Shown piece by piece: positions 44,685 to 53,695 of a stretch of 64,000 nucleotides of DNA (positions are counted from its first letter, which is position 1; each line of letters opens with the position of its first letter). This DNA is from Alteromonadales bacterium alter-6D02 (GTDB lineage Bacteria; Pseudomonadota; Gammaproteobacteria; Enterobacterales; Psychrobiaceae): NCBI GenBank assembly GCA_002835545.1, contig PIZK01000003.1:1-64000 (forward strand), read 5' to 3'. The position numbers were made by a program, and so were the translations under genes. The notes below the pieces were generated by a model. The model did not search any database. It was given only the letters and a program-made list of their open reading frames with translations, and was not told the origin of the DNA.

Positions 44685-44897
44685 AATAACGAGATTTTAT
44701 CCAAATTAGAGGAGGCTGTACTCAATAACACGTGTAGTGTGACACGTGAACGCTCATGCCAACGAGCACACCAAGTAAGTGGATCGTTAGATTAAAAGAG
44801 CTGTTAAGGATAAACAGGTTCTATAAATTCTTTAATTACAAACTTTAGATAGTACATACAACACCGTCGTATTTAGTTGTATCGCTTAGGAAAATAG

Positions 44898-46451
44898 ATG
44901 TTTAGACAAATAAAAATAAAAAATAGAATGTTTAGCCTTGGGTTAAGTGTAACGCTAGTGCTGGTTTTATTAGGAACATTAGCAGTATCAGCCATTAATG
45001 CTATCTTAACGCAAATTGAGATTGATAACCGACTAGTCGATGTTAACAAGTTGATGTATCAAGCTAGGCTTGGTCAAGCTGATTATATTATTACTGGAGA
45101 GAAGCGCTTTTTAACGATTAATCGAGAGAAGGCTGCTCTAGCGCTTAAAACAGCTTCAGAGCTCAAGCAACAAATGGCCGTTGAGAGCTCAATCACCCAG
45201 ATGAAAAGGGCGATTAGTAGTATTGAGGCTTATAATAAGGCCGTTGAATTAGCATTTCGTGATAGCCATTTACCAAGTAATGCGAATACTCAGACAATGC
45301 TGAGTGCTGCGCAAAAAGTGACAGATATTATTTCGAAACTTAGTGACGCGGAAGAAAAAATTGCTCTCCAAACGGTAGATAGTCAAAAGAGCACATTAAC
45401 GTTTATTACTATATTTGCGTTGCTATTAATTGTGACAGCATTATTTTTAATTGTGCGTAGTGTCATTGAGCCGTTAAATAACTTAGAAAAAAAGTTTAAA
45501 TACGTTGCTGATAGCTCGAACCTTTCGGCGAGTGCTGACACCTCTGGTCAAGATGAGATTTCTAATATTGCCATTAGCTTTAATGCCATGCTCAATAGTT
45601 TTAGTGAGACACTTCGAACGGTACAAGAGAATGTACTAAACACAAGTTCTCAAGCACTTGTTATGACAGATCGAGCTATCGACGGTAGTGAAGTTATCAG
45701 TCACCAACAAGTTCAACTTGAAGATTTAGCGGCGTCAATGAATGAAATGGCGCTTAGTAGCAAAGAGGTTGCACAGCATGCAGAACTGATGGCTCAAATG
45801 AGTCAAGAGTCTCAACTCGAAGCCGCCGCAGGTCAGCAACAAATGGCGTTAACGATGGATAATATTCAGCAAGCGGCTAGTGAAATCTCACGTGCTGATG
45901 TTATTGTTCAAGAGCTCAAAGATGGGGTACTACAAATTGGTGATATTGCTGAAGTGATTCGAGGAATATCAGAACAAACCAACTTATTAGCGCTCAATGC
46001 TGCTATTGAGGCTGCTCGTGCCGGAGAGCAAGGCCGTGGTTTTGCTGTTGTGGCAGATGAAGTACGAACGTTGGCTGCTCGGACACAGCAGTCAACTCAA
46101 GAAATTAAAAGTACTATCGATAACCTTCAGCTGAATGCCGTTAATGCTGCTGATGCGATGCAAGAGTCACAAACTCAGATGGAACAGTGTGTTAGTTCGT
46201 CAGATAATACCAGTCAAGAGTTGACCAAAATTGTCGAAAAACTCGAGCAAACAAATGAGATGGTTGCGGGGATTGCTACTTCTGCTGAGCAACAAAATTC
46301 GGTATCGGAACAAGCTAGTGCAAACATTCGAGAAATCAGTAGTGTTTCGCAAGGAGTAACAGAGTCATCTGTCTCTTTAGCTAATGATAGTCGTGCGATG
46401 GCGAGCGAAGCATCCGTGCTTCGAGAAAGTTTAGATAAGTTTAAATTTTAA
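44898..46451 (+). CDS. Methyl-accepting chemotaxis protein
   Basis: A 517-residue transmembrane chemoreceptor. The first membrane helix is near residues 12-34 ([22 protein letters not shown]). A periplasmic helical sensor of about 130 residues follows, then a second helix near 165-186 ([20 protein letters not shown]), a HAMP domain, and a long coiled-coil signalling domain. The hairpin tip is conserved: [41 protein letters not shown] is the family signature, here split for brevity. There is no C-terminal CheR-tethering pentapeptide. The ligand is unknown. It lies away from the cheV/cheR genes at 60-62 kb. Confidence 0.94.
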   Translation: MFRQIKIKNRMFSLGLSVTLVLVLLGTLAVSAINAILTQIEIDNRLVDVNKLMYQARLGQADYIITGEKRFLTINREKAALALKTASELKQQMAVESSITQMKRAISSIEAYNKAVELAFRDSHLPSNANTQTMLSAAQKVTDIISKLSDAEEKIALQTVDSQKSTLTFITIFALLLIVTALFLIVRSVIEPLNNLEKKFKYVADSSNLSASADTSGQDEISNIAISFNAMLNSFSETLRTVQENVLNTSSQALVMTDRAIDGSEVISHQQVQLEDLAASMNEMALSSKEVAQHAELMAQMSQESQLEAAAGQQQMALTMDNIQQAASEISRADVIVQELKDGVLQIGDIAEVIRGISEQTNLLALNAAIEAARAGEQGRGFAVVADEVRTLAARTQQSTQEIKSTIDNLQLNAVNAADAMQESQTQMEQCVSSSDNTSQELTKIVEKLEQTNEMVAGIATSAEQQNSVSEQASANIREISSVSQGVTESSVSLANDSRAMASEASVLRESLDKFKF

Positions 46452-46568
46452 GTAATGCACAGAGGACTAGATAGCCCTCTCATTTTATTTATGACTAAAG
46501 TTGCAGAAGTAATTAAGGTATAATCATGCCTTCTCGTATAAAAATAATTAAAAATTAAGTGTAATTAT

Positions 46569-48875
46569 ATGAAATTAAATAAATTTGCTATTAGTTCAGT
46601 TGTCGCTAGCTGTGCGATAGCCCTCGGTGGTTGTGCGACAACTAGCGGATCATCATCTGAGCAACTTACTGTTGCTGATTATCAACGTGCTGAAAAGCAA
46701 CTTCGTGCAACTACAAGTACTCTGGTGTTTGGTACGGTAGAAGGTTCACAGTGGTTAGGTGAAAATAAGTTAGTTTATCGTACTCCGATCGCTGGCGGGC
46801 ACCGCTTTGTGTTAGCTGATACAAAAACGGGCACTAAACAGGCCGCGTTTGATCATCAGGCGATTGCTCAATCGCTATCTGCATTGTCATTGGAAGCCAA
46901 CGCTGTTGCGCTGCCGTTTAAGTCGATTAAATTTAATCCTGAGCAGTCGAGCTTTAGCTTTAAAGTTAAAAAGCAAGGCTATCAATGTGTGATTACTACA
47001 TCGCAATGTCAAGAGGTTGACAAAGCGGCGAAGCAGCGCGGCGAAGTGATCTCCCCTGACGGCAAGCAAGCGGCATTCATCCGTGATTATAACCTATGGG
47101 TGCGTGATATTGCGTCGAACACCGAAACGCAACTGACCACTGATGGGGTAAAAGACTTTGGTTATGCCACTAACAACGCTGGCTGGATTCGCTCGAAAAC
47201 ACCCGTGATGTTGTGGTCGCCAGATTCAACTAAAATTGCAACTTTTCAACATGACGGACGTAATGTTAAAGAAATGCATTTAGTGACTACTAATGTTGGC
47301 CACCCAACTCTAGATAGCTGGAAGTATCCTTTACCAGGTGATGAGCATATCTTTATGCTTGAACGTGTCGTTATTGATGTTGCAACAAAGAAAACGACAC
47401 GCTTAAAAATGCCAGCGGACGCTCAGCGTTCAACGGTGACCGATCATGTTTATAGCCGTGGCAAGATGTTAGACGTGCAATGGAATCAAACCAGTGATTC
47501 GTTAGCGTTTGTTTCTGTTAGCCGTGACCATAAAGAAGCCACGTTCCGCTTTGCTAACCCAACAACGGGTCAAGTGAAAACAGTATTAGATGAGCGCGCT
47601 GCTAGCTTCTTTGAATCAGGGATGAATAAAGCCAACTGGCAATATCTGCCTGAGTCTAATGAAGTGATTTGGTTCTCTCAACGCTCTGACTGGGGCCACC
47701 TTTACCTATATGATTTAACCACTGGTCGTTTAAAGCATGGCATCACTTCTGGTGATTGGAATGTGCTGCAAGTATTAAACGTTGATACAAAAAATCGCGT
47801 GATTTATTTCACTGGTGCCGGGCGTGATGGTGATGATCCTTACTTCCAGTATTTATACCGTGTTGACTTTGACGGTGATAACTTAAAGCTATTAACCCCA
47901 GAGATCGCCAACCATAAAATTACGTTTAACGCTGAAGGGACTCAGTTTGTTGATTTGTTTTCAACACCGAGTCAACCAGAACAATCGGTGATCCGTGACG
48001 TTCAAGGCAATACTTTAGTTAAACTCGAGCAGGCAGATATCAGTAAGCTAGTTGCCAACGATTGGGTTGCACCTGAAGCCTTTGTGGTTAAAGATCGTAA
48101 CGGTAACTACGATATCCATGGTTTAATGTATAAGCCGTCTAACTTTGACCCAAGTAAGTCTTACCCTGTGGTGAATTACCTGTATCCGGGCCCACAAACG
48201 GGCAGTATTGGTAGCCGCTCATTTTCTGCATCACGTGGTGATAAGCAAGCCATGGCAGAATTAGGCTTTATCCTTATTGAGATTGATGCATTAGGGACAC
48301 CAATGCGTTCAAAACCATTCCATGAGTTTTATTTTGGTAATATGGGCGATAGCGGTGTGCCAGATCAAATCGCTGCAATTAAACAATTGGCTGCTAAGCA
48401 TTCGTGGATTGATATCGACCGTGTTGGTATTTGGGGGCACTCAGGTGGTGGTTTTGCATCAACTAATGCTATCTTAAATTACCCTGATTTCTTCAAGGTC
48501 GCCGTATCAGGTGCAGGAAACCACGATAACCGTAACTATGCTGATGCATGGGGTGAAAAGTGGCAAGGACTATTACAAACTAATGCTGACGGTTCAACAA
48601 ATTATGATAATCAATCAAACCCACTAATGGTTGATGGGTTAAAAGGTAAGTTGTTATTAGCTCATGGCACTTTAGATGATAATGTGCCACCGTACAGTAC
48701 ATTAATCGTGGTAGATGCATTAATAAAAGCTAACAAAGACTTTGATTTATTAATGTTGCCTAACCGTCGCCATGGCTTCGCGCGTGAAGCGTACATGATG
48801 CGTAAACGTTGGGATTATTTTGTAGAGCACTTGATGGGTAAAACACCGCCTAAAGAATACAAAATTAATAAATAA
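46569..48875 (+). CDS. S9 family (dipeptidyl-peptidase IV-type) serine peptidase lipoprotein
   Basis: A 768-residue peptidase with an N-terminal lipobox (LGGC), a beta-propeller domain (about 60-500) and an alpha/beta-hydrolase catalytic domain (about 510-760). The catalytic serine is in IWGHSGGGFAS. The acid is in HGTLDDNVPP and the histidine in NRRHGFAREAYM, all in the expected order. It is therefore likely an active prolyl-type dipeptidase attached to the outer membrane or periplasm. Relatives cut X-Pro dipeptides from peptides. It stands alone, with a terminator just downstream. Confidence 0.93.
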   Translation: MKLNKFAISSVVASCAIALGGCATTSGSSSEQLTVADYQRAEKQLRATTSTLVFGTVEGSQWLGENKLVYRTPIAGGHRFVLADTKTGTKQAAFDHQAIAQSLSALSLEANAVALPFKSIKFNPEQSSFSFKVKKQGYQCVITTSQCQEVDKAAKQRGEVISPDGKQAAFIRDYNLWVRDIASNTETQLTTDGVKDFGYATNNAGWIRSKTPVMLWSPDSTKIATFQHDGRNVKEMHLVTTNVGHPTLDSWKYPLPGDEHIFMLERVVIDVATKKTTRLKMPADAQRSTVTDHVYSRGKMLDVQWNQTSDSLAFVSVSRDHKEATFRFANPTTGQVKTVLDERAASFFESGMNKANWQYLPESNEVIWFSQRSDWGHLYLYDLTTGRLKHGITSGDWNVLQVLNVDTKNRVIYFTGAGRDGDDPYFQYLYRVDFDGDNLKLLTPEIANHKITFNAEGTQFVDLFSTPSQPEQSVIRDVQGNTLVKLEQADISKLVANDWVAPEAFVVKDRNGNYDIHGLMYKPSNFDPSKSYPVVNYLYPGPQTGSIGSRSFSASRGDKQAMAELGFILIEIDALGTPMRSKPFHEFYFGNMGDSGVPDQIAAIKQLAAKHSWIDIDRVGIWGHSGGGFASTNAILNYPDFFKVAVSGAGNHDNRNYADAWGEKWQGLLQTNADGSTNYDNQSNPLMVDGLKGKLLLAHGTLDDNVPPYSTLIVVDALIKANKDFDLLMLPNRRHGFAREAYMMRKRWDYFVEHLMGKTPPKEYKINK

Positions 48876-48898
48876 TACATAATTTGATGTGTAAATAA

Positions 48899-48925
48899 AA
48901 AAGCGCGGTCATCCGCGCTTTTTTT
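48899..48925 (+). terminator. Terminator of the S9 peptidase gene
   Basis: AAAGCGCGG pairs with CCGCGCTTT around TCAT and ends in a T-run. The ribosome-binding site of the next gene starts three bases later. Confidence 0.9.
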
Positions 48926-48939
48926 ATAAGGAGTAGATG

Positions 48940-49581
48940 ATGGTGATGTTTAAAGATGAACTACTCAGACTAGTTTCTTTAGGGTTAGAAGAACTTGAAA
49001 AGTCTCAACAGTCTGGGAAAACCCCGAATAACCCACTCAGTGAAAATCATTTCTTTAGTGTTTGGGTGAGTAAAGCTATTAAAGAGCAACGTTTTGATAA
49101 GGCGGTTGCTCTGATACTAAAAGAGTGGCAACAGCAAGCAAGAACATTAGGCGCTGGAGCTCAATTAAAACAATGTTTTAGTGATTTAATGCATACATAT
49201 CTCAACCTAAAACAACGTTCGAAAGCCGAATCAGCTCAATCTAATTTTGAGCAATTACAATCTCAATTAAATGAGGCTAAATGGCAAGTCAGCGTGACGG
49301 AGCTACACCCCAAGAAAAATACCATTCATAGTGACGGCTTATCATCGTTTGTTGTTGACGAGAGCTGCATTGAGCGTGCATTTGACGAGCGTGGAGCTCA
49401 GCTTAGTAATATTAGCTGCTTTATCCGCGGAGACAGTGAATTGTTTATTAAGCAAGCATATCTGTTAGGTTGGTTGGCGTTTAAAGTCAGTGATTATAAA
49501 TCGATTGTTAAATTCCACGGTGAGTATGTACTCACTGCAAATAATAATAAAGCACAATTACCTGAAGTAGTTGTTGATTAG
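48940..49581 (+). CDS. DUF2913 family protein
   Basis: A soluble protein of about 213 residues, mostly helical. The pattern LLRLVSLGLEELEKSQQSGKTPNNPLSENHFFSVWVSKAIKEQRF, given here only in outline, and the C-terminal IRGDSELFIKQAYLLGWLAFKVSDYKSIVKFHGEYVL segment match DUF2913, a family of unknown function found in Vibrio and Shewanella relatives. AAGGAG (48928-48933) is best spaced for the ATG at 48940; an ATG at 48937 is equally in frame. No membrane segment was seen. It is convergent with the halogenase operon. Confidence 0.75.
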   Translation: MVMFKDELLRLVSLGLEELEKSQQSGKTPNNPLSENHFFSVWVSKAIKEQRFDKAVALILKEWQQQARTLGAGAQLKQCFSDLMHTYLNLKQRSKAESAQSNFEQLQSQLNEAKWQVSVTELHPKKNTIHSDGLSSFVVDESCIERAFDERGAQLSNISCFIRGDSELFIKQAYLLGWLAFKVSDYKSIVKFHGEYVLTANNNKAQLPEVVVD

Positions 49582-49620
49582 TCGCAGCACTGCTCCGCTA
49601 CGATAGAATGTGTGGTAAAT

Positions 49621-49646
49621 CCGGTTATTACGGGCTTAATAACCGG
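49621..49646. terminator. Hairpin between convergent genes
   Basis: CCGGTTATTA (49621-49630) and TAATAACCGG (49637-49646) pair perfectly around a 6-nt loop. There is no T-run on either side, so this may be a weak bidirectional terminator for DUF2913 and sapC. Confidence 0.5.
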
Positions 49647-49674
49647 TATCTTGCAATGAATAATTGACTAGACG

Positions 49675-50376
49675 TTATTTTGTAGCAAGCTTTAAGCGCA
49701 CAATGTTATGGATACGCTGCATTGAAATTAATGATGCATAAATTGGGGTTAATGCACCTGTTTTACGCAGTTGGTTAAACTTATCGTCGTCTAATTGGTT
49801 TAGTTTGTTTTCATCAATCGCGTATAAACCATTGAGTGTGTACTCTTCATTATCCTCTAGCGTGAGGCTTAAGGATTGAGGTGAAACGAGCTCAAAATCT
49901 AATAACATTTTTATAAATTGGTCTGTCATTTGAGACTTCTCGACGTACTGCACTACACGCTCACCTTGCTCTTGTAACCAAGGTGTTTCGGCTTCTTGTT
50001 CAAATAAGGCTTGACCTTGCGTCTCATTGATTAATGGCGAAGCACTATCAAAGCAAAGAATTGCTGAGTCGTCATCTTTATTTTGGCTAATTAAGAAGGG
50101 GTACAGGGTAAGTGCTTCCGGTGTGTAATTGCCTCTCCATCCTTGTGGAGAGTAAAATTCATTTTCTCCTGGCTTTAGGCCAAGTAGTGCAATGGCTTTA
50201 AATTGGCCTGTGTCTGAATCTTTAACAAATACGACTGGGTAATCTTGACTTGCTGCAACAAACTCTTGCACGACAAGGGGCGCGAAGTGTCTCCCTTCAC
50301 TTTGTAGTAGTGTCGGGTTAGCGCTAACTTTTAAATTGTTATGTTTATTTTTATCGATAGCTTGAATAGTGGTCAC
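49675..50376 (-). CDS. SapC family protein
   Basis: A 233-residue protein resembling the SapC family: HFAPLVVQEFVAASQDYPVVF, then GLKPGENEFYSPQGWRGNYTPEALTLYPF and a C-terminal region. No signal peptide was found. SapC genes in Caulobacterales, Sphingomonadales and Alteromonadales commonly sit beside TonB receptors and tryptophan-halogenase genes; the name derives from an S-layer-type protein and the biochemical role is unknown. It starts 28 bases after the stop of the first halogenase-like gene on the same strand, as the last gene of the cluster. Confidence 0.85.
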   Translation of the reverse strand: MTTIQAIDKNKHNNLKVSANPTLLQSEGRHFAPLVVQEFVAASQDYPVVFVKDSDTGQFKAIALLGLKPGENEFYSPQGWRGNYTPEALTLYPFLISQNKDDDSAILCFDSASPLINETQGQALFEQEAETPWLQEQGERVVQYVEKSQMTDQFIKMLLDFELVSPQSLSLTLEDNEEYTLNGLYAIDENKLNQLDDDKFNQLRKTGALTPIYASLISMQRIHNIVRLKLATK

Positions 50377-50404
50377 AATAACACTCCATATTGTTTAATA
50401 GCTT

Positions 50405-51964
50405 TTATAATTTTTGAAAGCCATATTGATTAACTTTGTTTAATAAGTCACGGTTGCTCGGCAGTTTACTTTCTACTTGCTGAGCAATATGTTGTACATT
50501 ATTAAAGTTTTGTATTGCCTGTGCACTCTTTGAGTAGCGCCCAGCATTAAATGATAAATCTTGCTTGAAGCCCATTCCGTAAAGGACGTATTGATAACTT
50601 TCCATTGGAAAAGGTTCATACACATTATCAAAGTCATAATCACTGACCGGATGGTATCTCCAGCGCTCTAATAACTCTGTTAGGGTTTCCGGTATAGTTT
50701 CTTGATGCTGATTGGCTAACCAAAAAGGCTCTGTTCGTTGTGATAAAACATAATGCATTTTGATAAAATCAATGGTTTTATTCCAACGGAATTGGAAAGA
50801 TTGGTTGAACTTTTTTTCAACCACTGCCATCGCTTGGCGGTCACGAGGAAACAAATCGCAAAGCATGTTTGATGCTGCTTCCATTAAAAAAATTGCCGAT
50901 GCTTCTAAAGGTTCAATAAAGGCTGCGGATAGGCCAACGGCAAGGCAGTTCTTATGCCAAAATTTTTCCCGATAACCGATATTCATTGGAATAACGCGGG
51001 TCATTAAGCCTTCACTTTCCGGGCCTACATAGTCACGTAATGTTTGCTCAGCTTGTTCATGGCTCGTGAACTTTGAGCTATAGACATAGCCTGTACCACG
51101 GCGATTACTTAAGCCAATGTCCCAAATCCAACCTGCTTCTTGAGCCGTTGAGATGGTGCAGCTGGCAATTTCTTGTTGCTCGTCTTGATATGGGACTTGC
51201 ATAACCACGGCGTGATCGGTCAGTAGAGCGTTATCAACTTTTTTAAATTTTACCCCGAGCGCATCACCTAACAGCAAACACTTAAAGCCTGTGCAATCAA
51301 TAAAAAAATCGCCTTCAATAACACCACTGCGATCGGTGGTGACTGAGGCAATGTACTCATCTTTATCAAGGTTCACTTGAGAGACATTTGCAGCGATGTG
51401 TTTAACGCCAAGAACTTCAACGGCGTGTTGTTTGAGCAAGTCCGCAAATAAGCCCGCATCTAAATGGTAGGCATAGTTCTGCGCTCCTTCGTATTCTTTG
51501 TGGGTAATAGCTTTAGGCGCTAATTTACGCTCACAAACTTCACCTTGCACACTGACACTTTGAGCATAAGTACTTGAACCTAAATCTCCTCGCTGCCAGT
51601 ATGGGGCAAGATTAAAATCTGAGGCATCATAGACAGAAGTAAATAAATGATAGTAATGATTTGAATCACCTGCAGCAGGTGTTTCACGCCAGTTAACAAA
51701 TTTTGTTGCCTGTTTTAATGAAGCATTACACTTTACTAAAAACTCAGTTTCGCTAATCCCTAGATTGGCTAAAGTCTTGCGCATGGTTGGCCAGGTACCT
51801 TCGCCAACACCAATGGTTGGAATATCCGGCGACTCAACGATAGTTACTTGAATTGAGCCGGGCTGTGTCGAGTTAAAACGTTTGGCTAGGTTTGCCGCGG
51901 TTAACCAGCCTGCGGTACCACCGCCAACGACAACGACTTGTTGCACTGTTTGTTGGGTCATCAT
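50405..51964 (-). CDS. Flavin-dependent tryptophan-halogenase-family protein, copy A
   Basis: A 519-residue FADH2-dependent halogenase homologue. It has the FAD motif GGGTAGW (residues 14-20) and the VGEGTWP segment. The catalytic lysine candidate is K84 in SLKQATKFVNW, corresponding to K79 of PrnA/RebH. The Glu candidate is E354 in FIEPLEASAIF. The usual WxWxIP motif is WIWDIGL here (Pro replaced by Gly). A soluble cytoplasmic enzyme needing a flavin reductase from elsewhere. The substrate is unknown. It begins five bases after the stop of its paralogue. Confidence 0.88.
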   Translation of the reverse strand: MMTQQTVQQVVVVGGGTAGWLTAANLAKRFNSTQPGSIQVTIVESPDIPTIGVGEGTWPTMRKTLANLGISETEFLVKCNASLKQATKFVNWRETPAAGDSNHYYHLFTSVYDASDFNLAPYWQRGDLGSSTYAQSVSVQGEVCERKLAPKAITHKEYEGAQNYAYHLDAGLFADLLKQHAVEVLGVKHIAANVSQVNLDKDEYIASVTTDRSGVIEGDFFIDCTGFKCLLLGDALGVKFKKVDNALLTDHAVVMQVPYQDEQQEIASCTISTAQEAGWIWDIGLSNRRGTGYVYSSKFTSHEQAEQTLRDYVGPESEGLMTRVIPMNIGYREKFWHKNCLAVGLSAAFIEPLEASAIFLMEAASNMLCDLFPRDRQAMAVVEKKFNQSFQFRWNKTIDFIKMHYVLSQRTEPFWLANQHQETIPETLTELLERWRYHPVSDYDFDNVYEPFPMESYQYVLYGMGFKQDLSFNAGRYSKSAQAIQNFNNVQHIAQQVESKLPSNRDLLNKVNQYGFQKL

Positions 51965-51969
51965 GTCAC

Positions 51970-53541
51970 CTATACTTTGGCAAAGCCATATTGTAATACT
52001 TTATCAACGAGTTCTTTTTGCTTAGGCAGTTTATCAATGAGTAAATCACTAGCCTTATTAATATCGTTAAACATTGCTTGTGCTGCGTCTTTTTCCGTGT
52101 ATTTAGTAGCGACATTCGCGGCGTCAGTCTCAAATCCCATGCCGTAAAGCACGTATAAATAGCTATCTAAATTGAACGGTTCCCAAGCATTGTCAAAGTC
52201 ATATTTTGTCGGTGGTAAGCTCTTCCAATAGGACAATCGTTGCTTCAGGTTGTCAGGAATACTCTTATCATCACAGTTATCAATCCAGTACTGGCTATCA
52301 CGGCGTTGTGATATACAGTAATGCAGCTTGATAAATTCGACGGTACGCTCCATTCGCATAGTGAAATGTTGATTGAATTTCTGCTCAACATAAGGCATTT
52401 GCGCTTTATCTCGAGGAAATTGTGCTGCGATCATATTAGCGGCTGCATCAAACAAGAATATCGCAGATGCCTCTAACGGTTCAACAAACCCTGCCGACAT
52501 GCCAATCGCGACACTGTTTTTATGCCAGAACTTTTTGTGATAGCCGTGATTAAGCTTAATGGTTCGAATCATTAAATCATCGCTATAATCCGTACCGATA
52601 TAATCAATTAATTGTTGTTTGGCTTTGGCTTCTGTGGTGTATTTGCTACTGAAAACATGACCAACACCCCGGCGATTTCGAAGGCCAATGTCCCAAATCC
52701 AACCTGCATCTTGAGCGGTGGCAATGGTATGCGTTTTTATTTCACGGTCATCATTAGGGTAGGGCACTTGCACCGCTAAGGCGGTATCATTGAAAATTAC
52801 ATCACTAATATCTTGCCAATCGATATTATAAGTTTGTTTTATAATTAAGCCCCGATTACCAGAACAATCAATAAAGAAATCTGCTTCGAGGTGTGGCTGC
52901 TCAGCACTATCTGTTGTAACGTGGCTGATAAACTCATCATGATCGAGAACGACTTCGGTGACGTTAGCACTAACGAAGTTTACCCCTAATTTTTCAATGC
53001 AATGGCGCTTTAAAAAGTCGGCAAATTTATTAGCATTCAGATGATAGGCATATTCTTGTACGGCGCTATATTCTGGCATTACAATTTGTTTTGGCGCTAA
53101 ACCGTGATCGCACAAACGCGCTTGGGTGGCAACCGCCCTGTCATAAGGCAGTCGCGTTGCGACATCTTGTTGTAACCAGTATGGGGCAAGGCTGAAATTA
53201 TATGATGAATGGTTAACCGTACTTAATGGGTGATAATAGCTGTGAGGCTGTTGCGGTGTCGGCGTGTGAGACCAATTAACAAACTCAGCGCCTTGCTTAA
53301 AAGTCACGTCACATTCGCGAATAAAGTCGGTTTCACTGACCCCGATTCTTTGTAATGTGCCTCTAAGGTTAGGCCATGTGCCTTCGCCAACGCCAATAAT
53401 GGGTACATCAGGTGATTCAACAAGGGTTAATTTAACCCCATCCTTGGACTGACTATTTAAGCTTTTAGCAAGAATTGCTGCGCTTAACCAGCCTGCGGTT
53501 CCACCGCCAATAATCAGAATATGGTTATTATCTTGTGCCAT
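51970..53541 (-). CDS. Flavin-dependent tryptophan-halogenase-family protein, copy B
   Basis: A 523-residue paralogue of the next gene along the strand. Matching features are GGGTAGW (residues 12-18), VGEGTWPNLRGT, candidate catalytic lysine K82 in TFKQGAEFVNW, WIWDIGLRNRRG, and the Glu in GFVEPLEASAIF. The two copies align throughout but differ in many surface residues, so the duplication is not recent. It may act on a different substrate or site from copy A. A 19-bp inverted repeat and the receptor gene's terminator lie just upstream, so the pair may have its own promoter. Confidence 0.88.
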   Translation of the reverse strand: MAQDNNHILIIGGGTAGWLSAAILAKSLNSQSKDGVKLTLVESPDVPIIGVGEGTWPNLRGTLQRIGVSETDFIRECDVTFKQGAEFVNWSHTPTPQQPHSYYHPLSTVNHSSYNFSLAPYWLQQDVATRLPYDRAVATQARLCDHGLAPKQIVMPEYSAVQEYAYHLNANKFADFLKRHCIEKLGVNFVSANVTEVVLDHDEFISHVTTDSAEQPHLEADFFIDCSGNRGLIIKQTYNIDWQDISDVIFNDTALAVQVPYPNDDREIKTHTIATAQDAGWIWDIGLRNRRGVGHVFSSKYTTEAKAKQQLIDYIGTDYSDDLMIRTIKLNHGYHKKFWHKNSVAIGMSAGFVEPLEASAIFLFDAAANMIAAQFPRDKAQMPYVEQKFNQHFTMRMERTVEFIKLHYCISQRRDSQYWIDNCDDKSIPDNLKQRLSYWKSLPPTKYDFDNAWEPFNLDSYLYVLYGMGFETDAANVATKYTEKDAAQAMFNDINKASDLLIDKLPKQKELVDKVLQYGFAKV

Positions 53542-53570
53542 AGCTACTACTCGTTATGGTTAATTATAGT

Positions 53571-53634
53571 TGTTATACCAAAACAACTTCAGTGTGGGTA
53601 GGTAAAATAACAGGAAAGTTGTTTTGGTATAACA
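53571..53634. repeat. 19-bp inverted repeat, MITE- or REP-like
   Basis: TGTTATACCAAAACAACTT (53571-53589) and its perfect inverse complement (53616-53634) enclose 26 nt. It is short and without an ORF. It could be a miniature inverted-repeat element or an mRNA hairpin upstream of the halogenase genes. Confidence 0.8.
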
Positions 53635-53645
53635 GAGGGTTAAAA

Positions 53646-53674
53646 AAGGAAGGAAAGTTGAACTTTCCTTCCTT
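53646..53674 (-). terminator. Terminator of the TonB receptor gene
   Basis: On the minus strand AAGGAAGGAAAG pairs with CTTTCCTTCCTT around a five-base loop and runs into TTTTTT. It begins 22 bases past the receptor stop. Confidence 0.85.
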
Positions 53675-53695
53675 ACCCCTATCGTTTATGAAAAA

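Noticed and set aside
44756-44848. 30-codon frame starting MPTSTPSKW in the gap before the chemoreceptor
   Set aside because: No ribosome-binding site and too short to support without homologues; the GAGGAGG at 44708-44715 is not positioned for it.
50760-50775. TTGATAAAATCAA inside halogenase copy A
   Set aside because: Spacer is three bases instead of four and it lies within a coding region.
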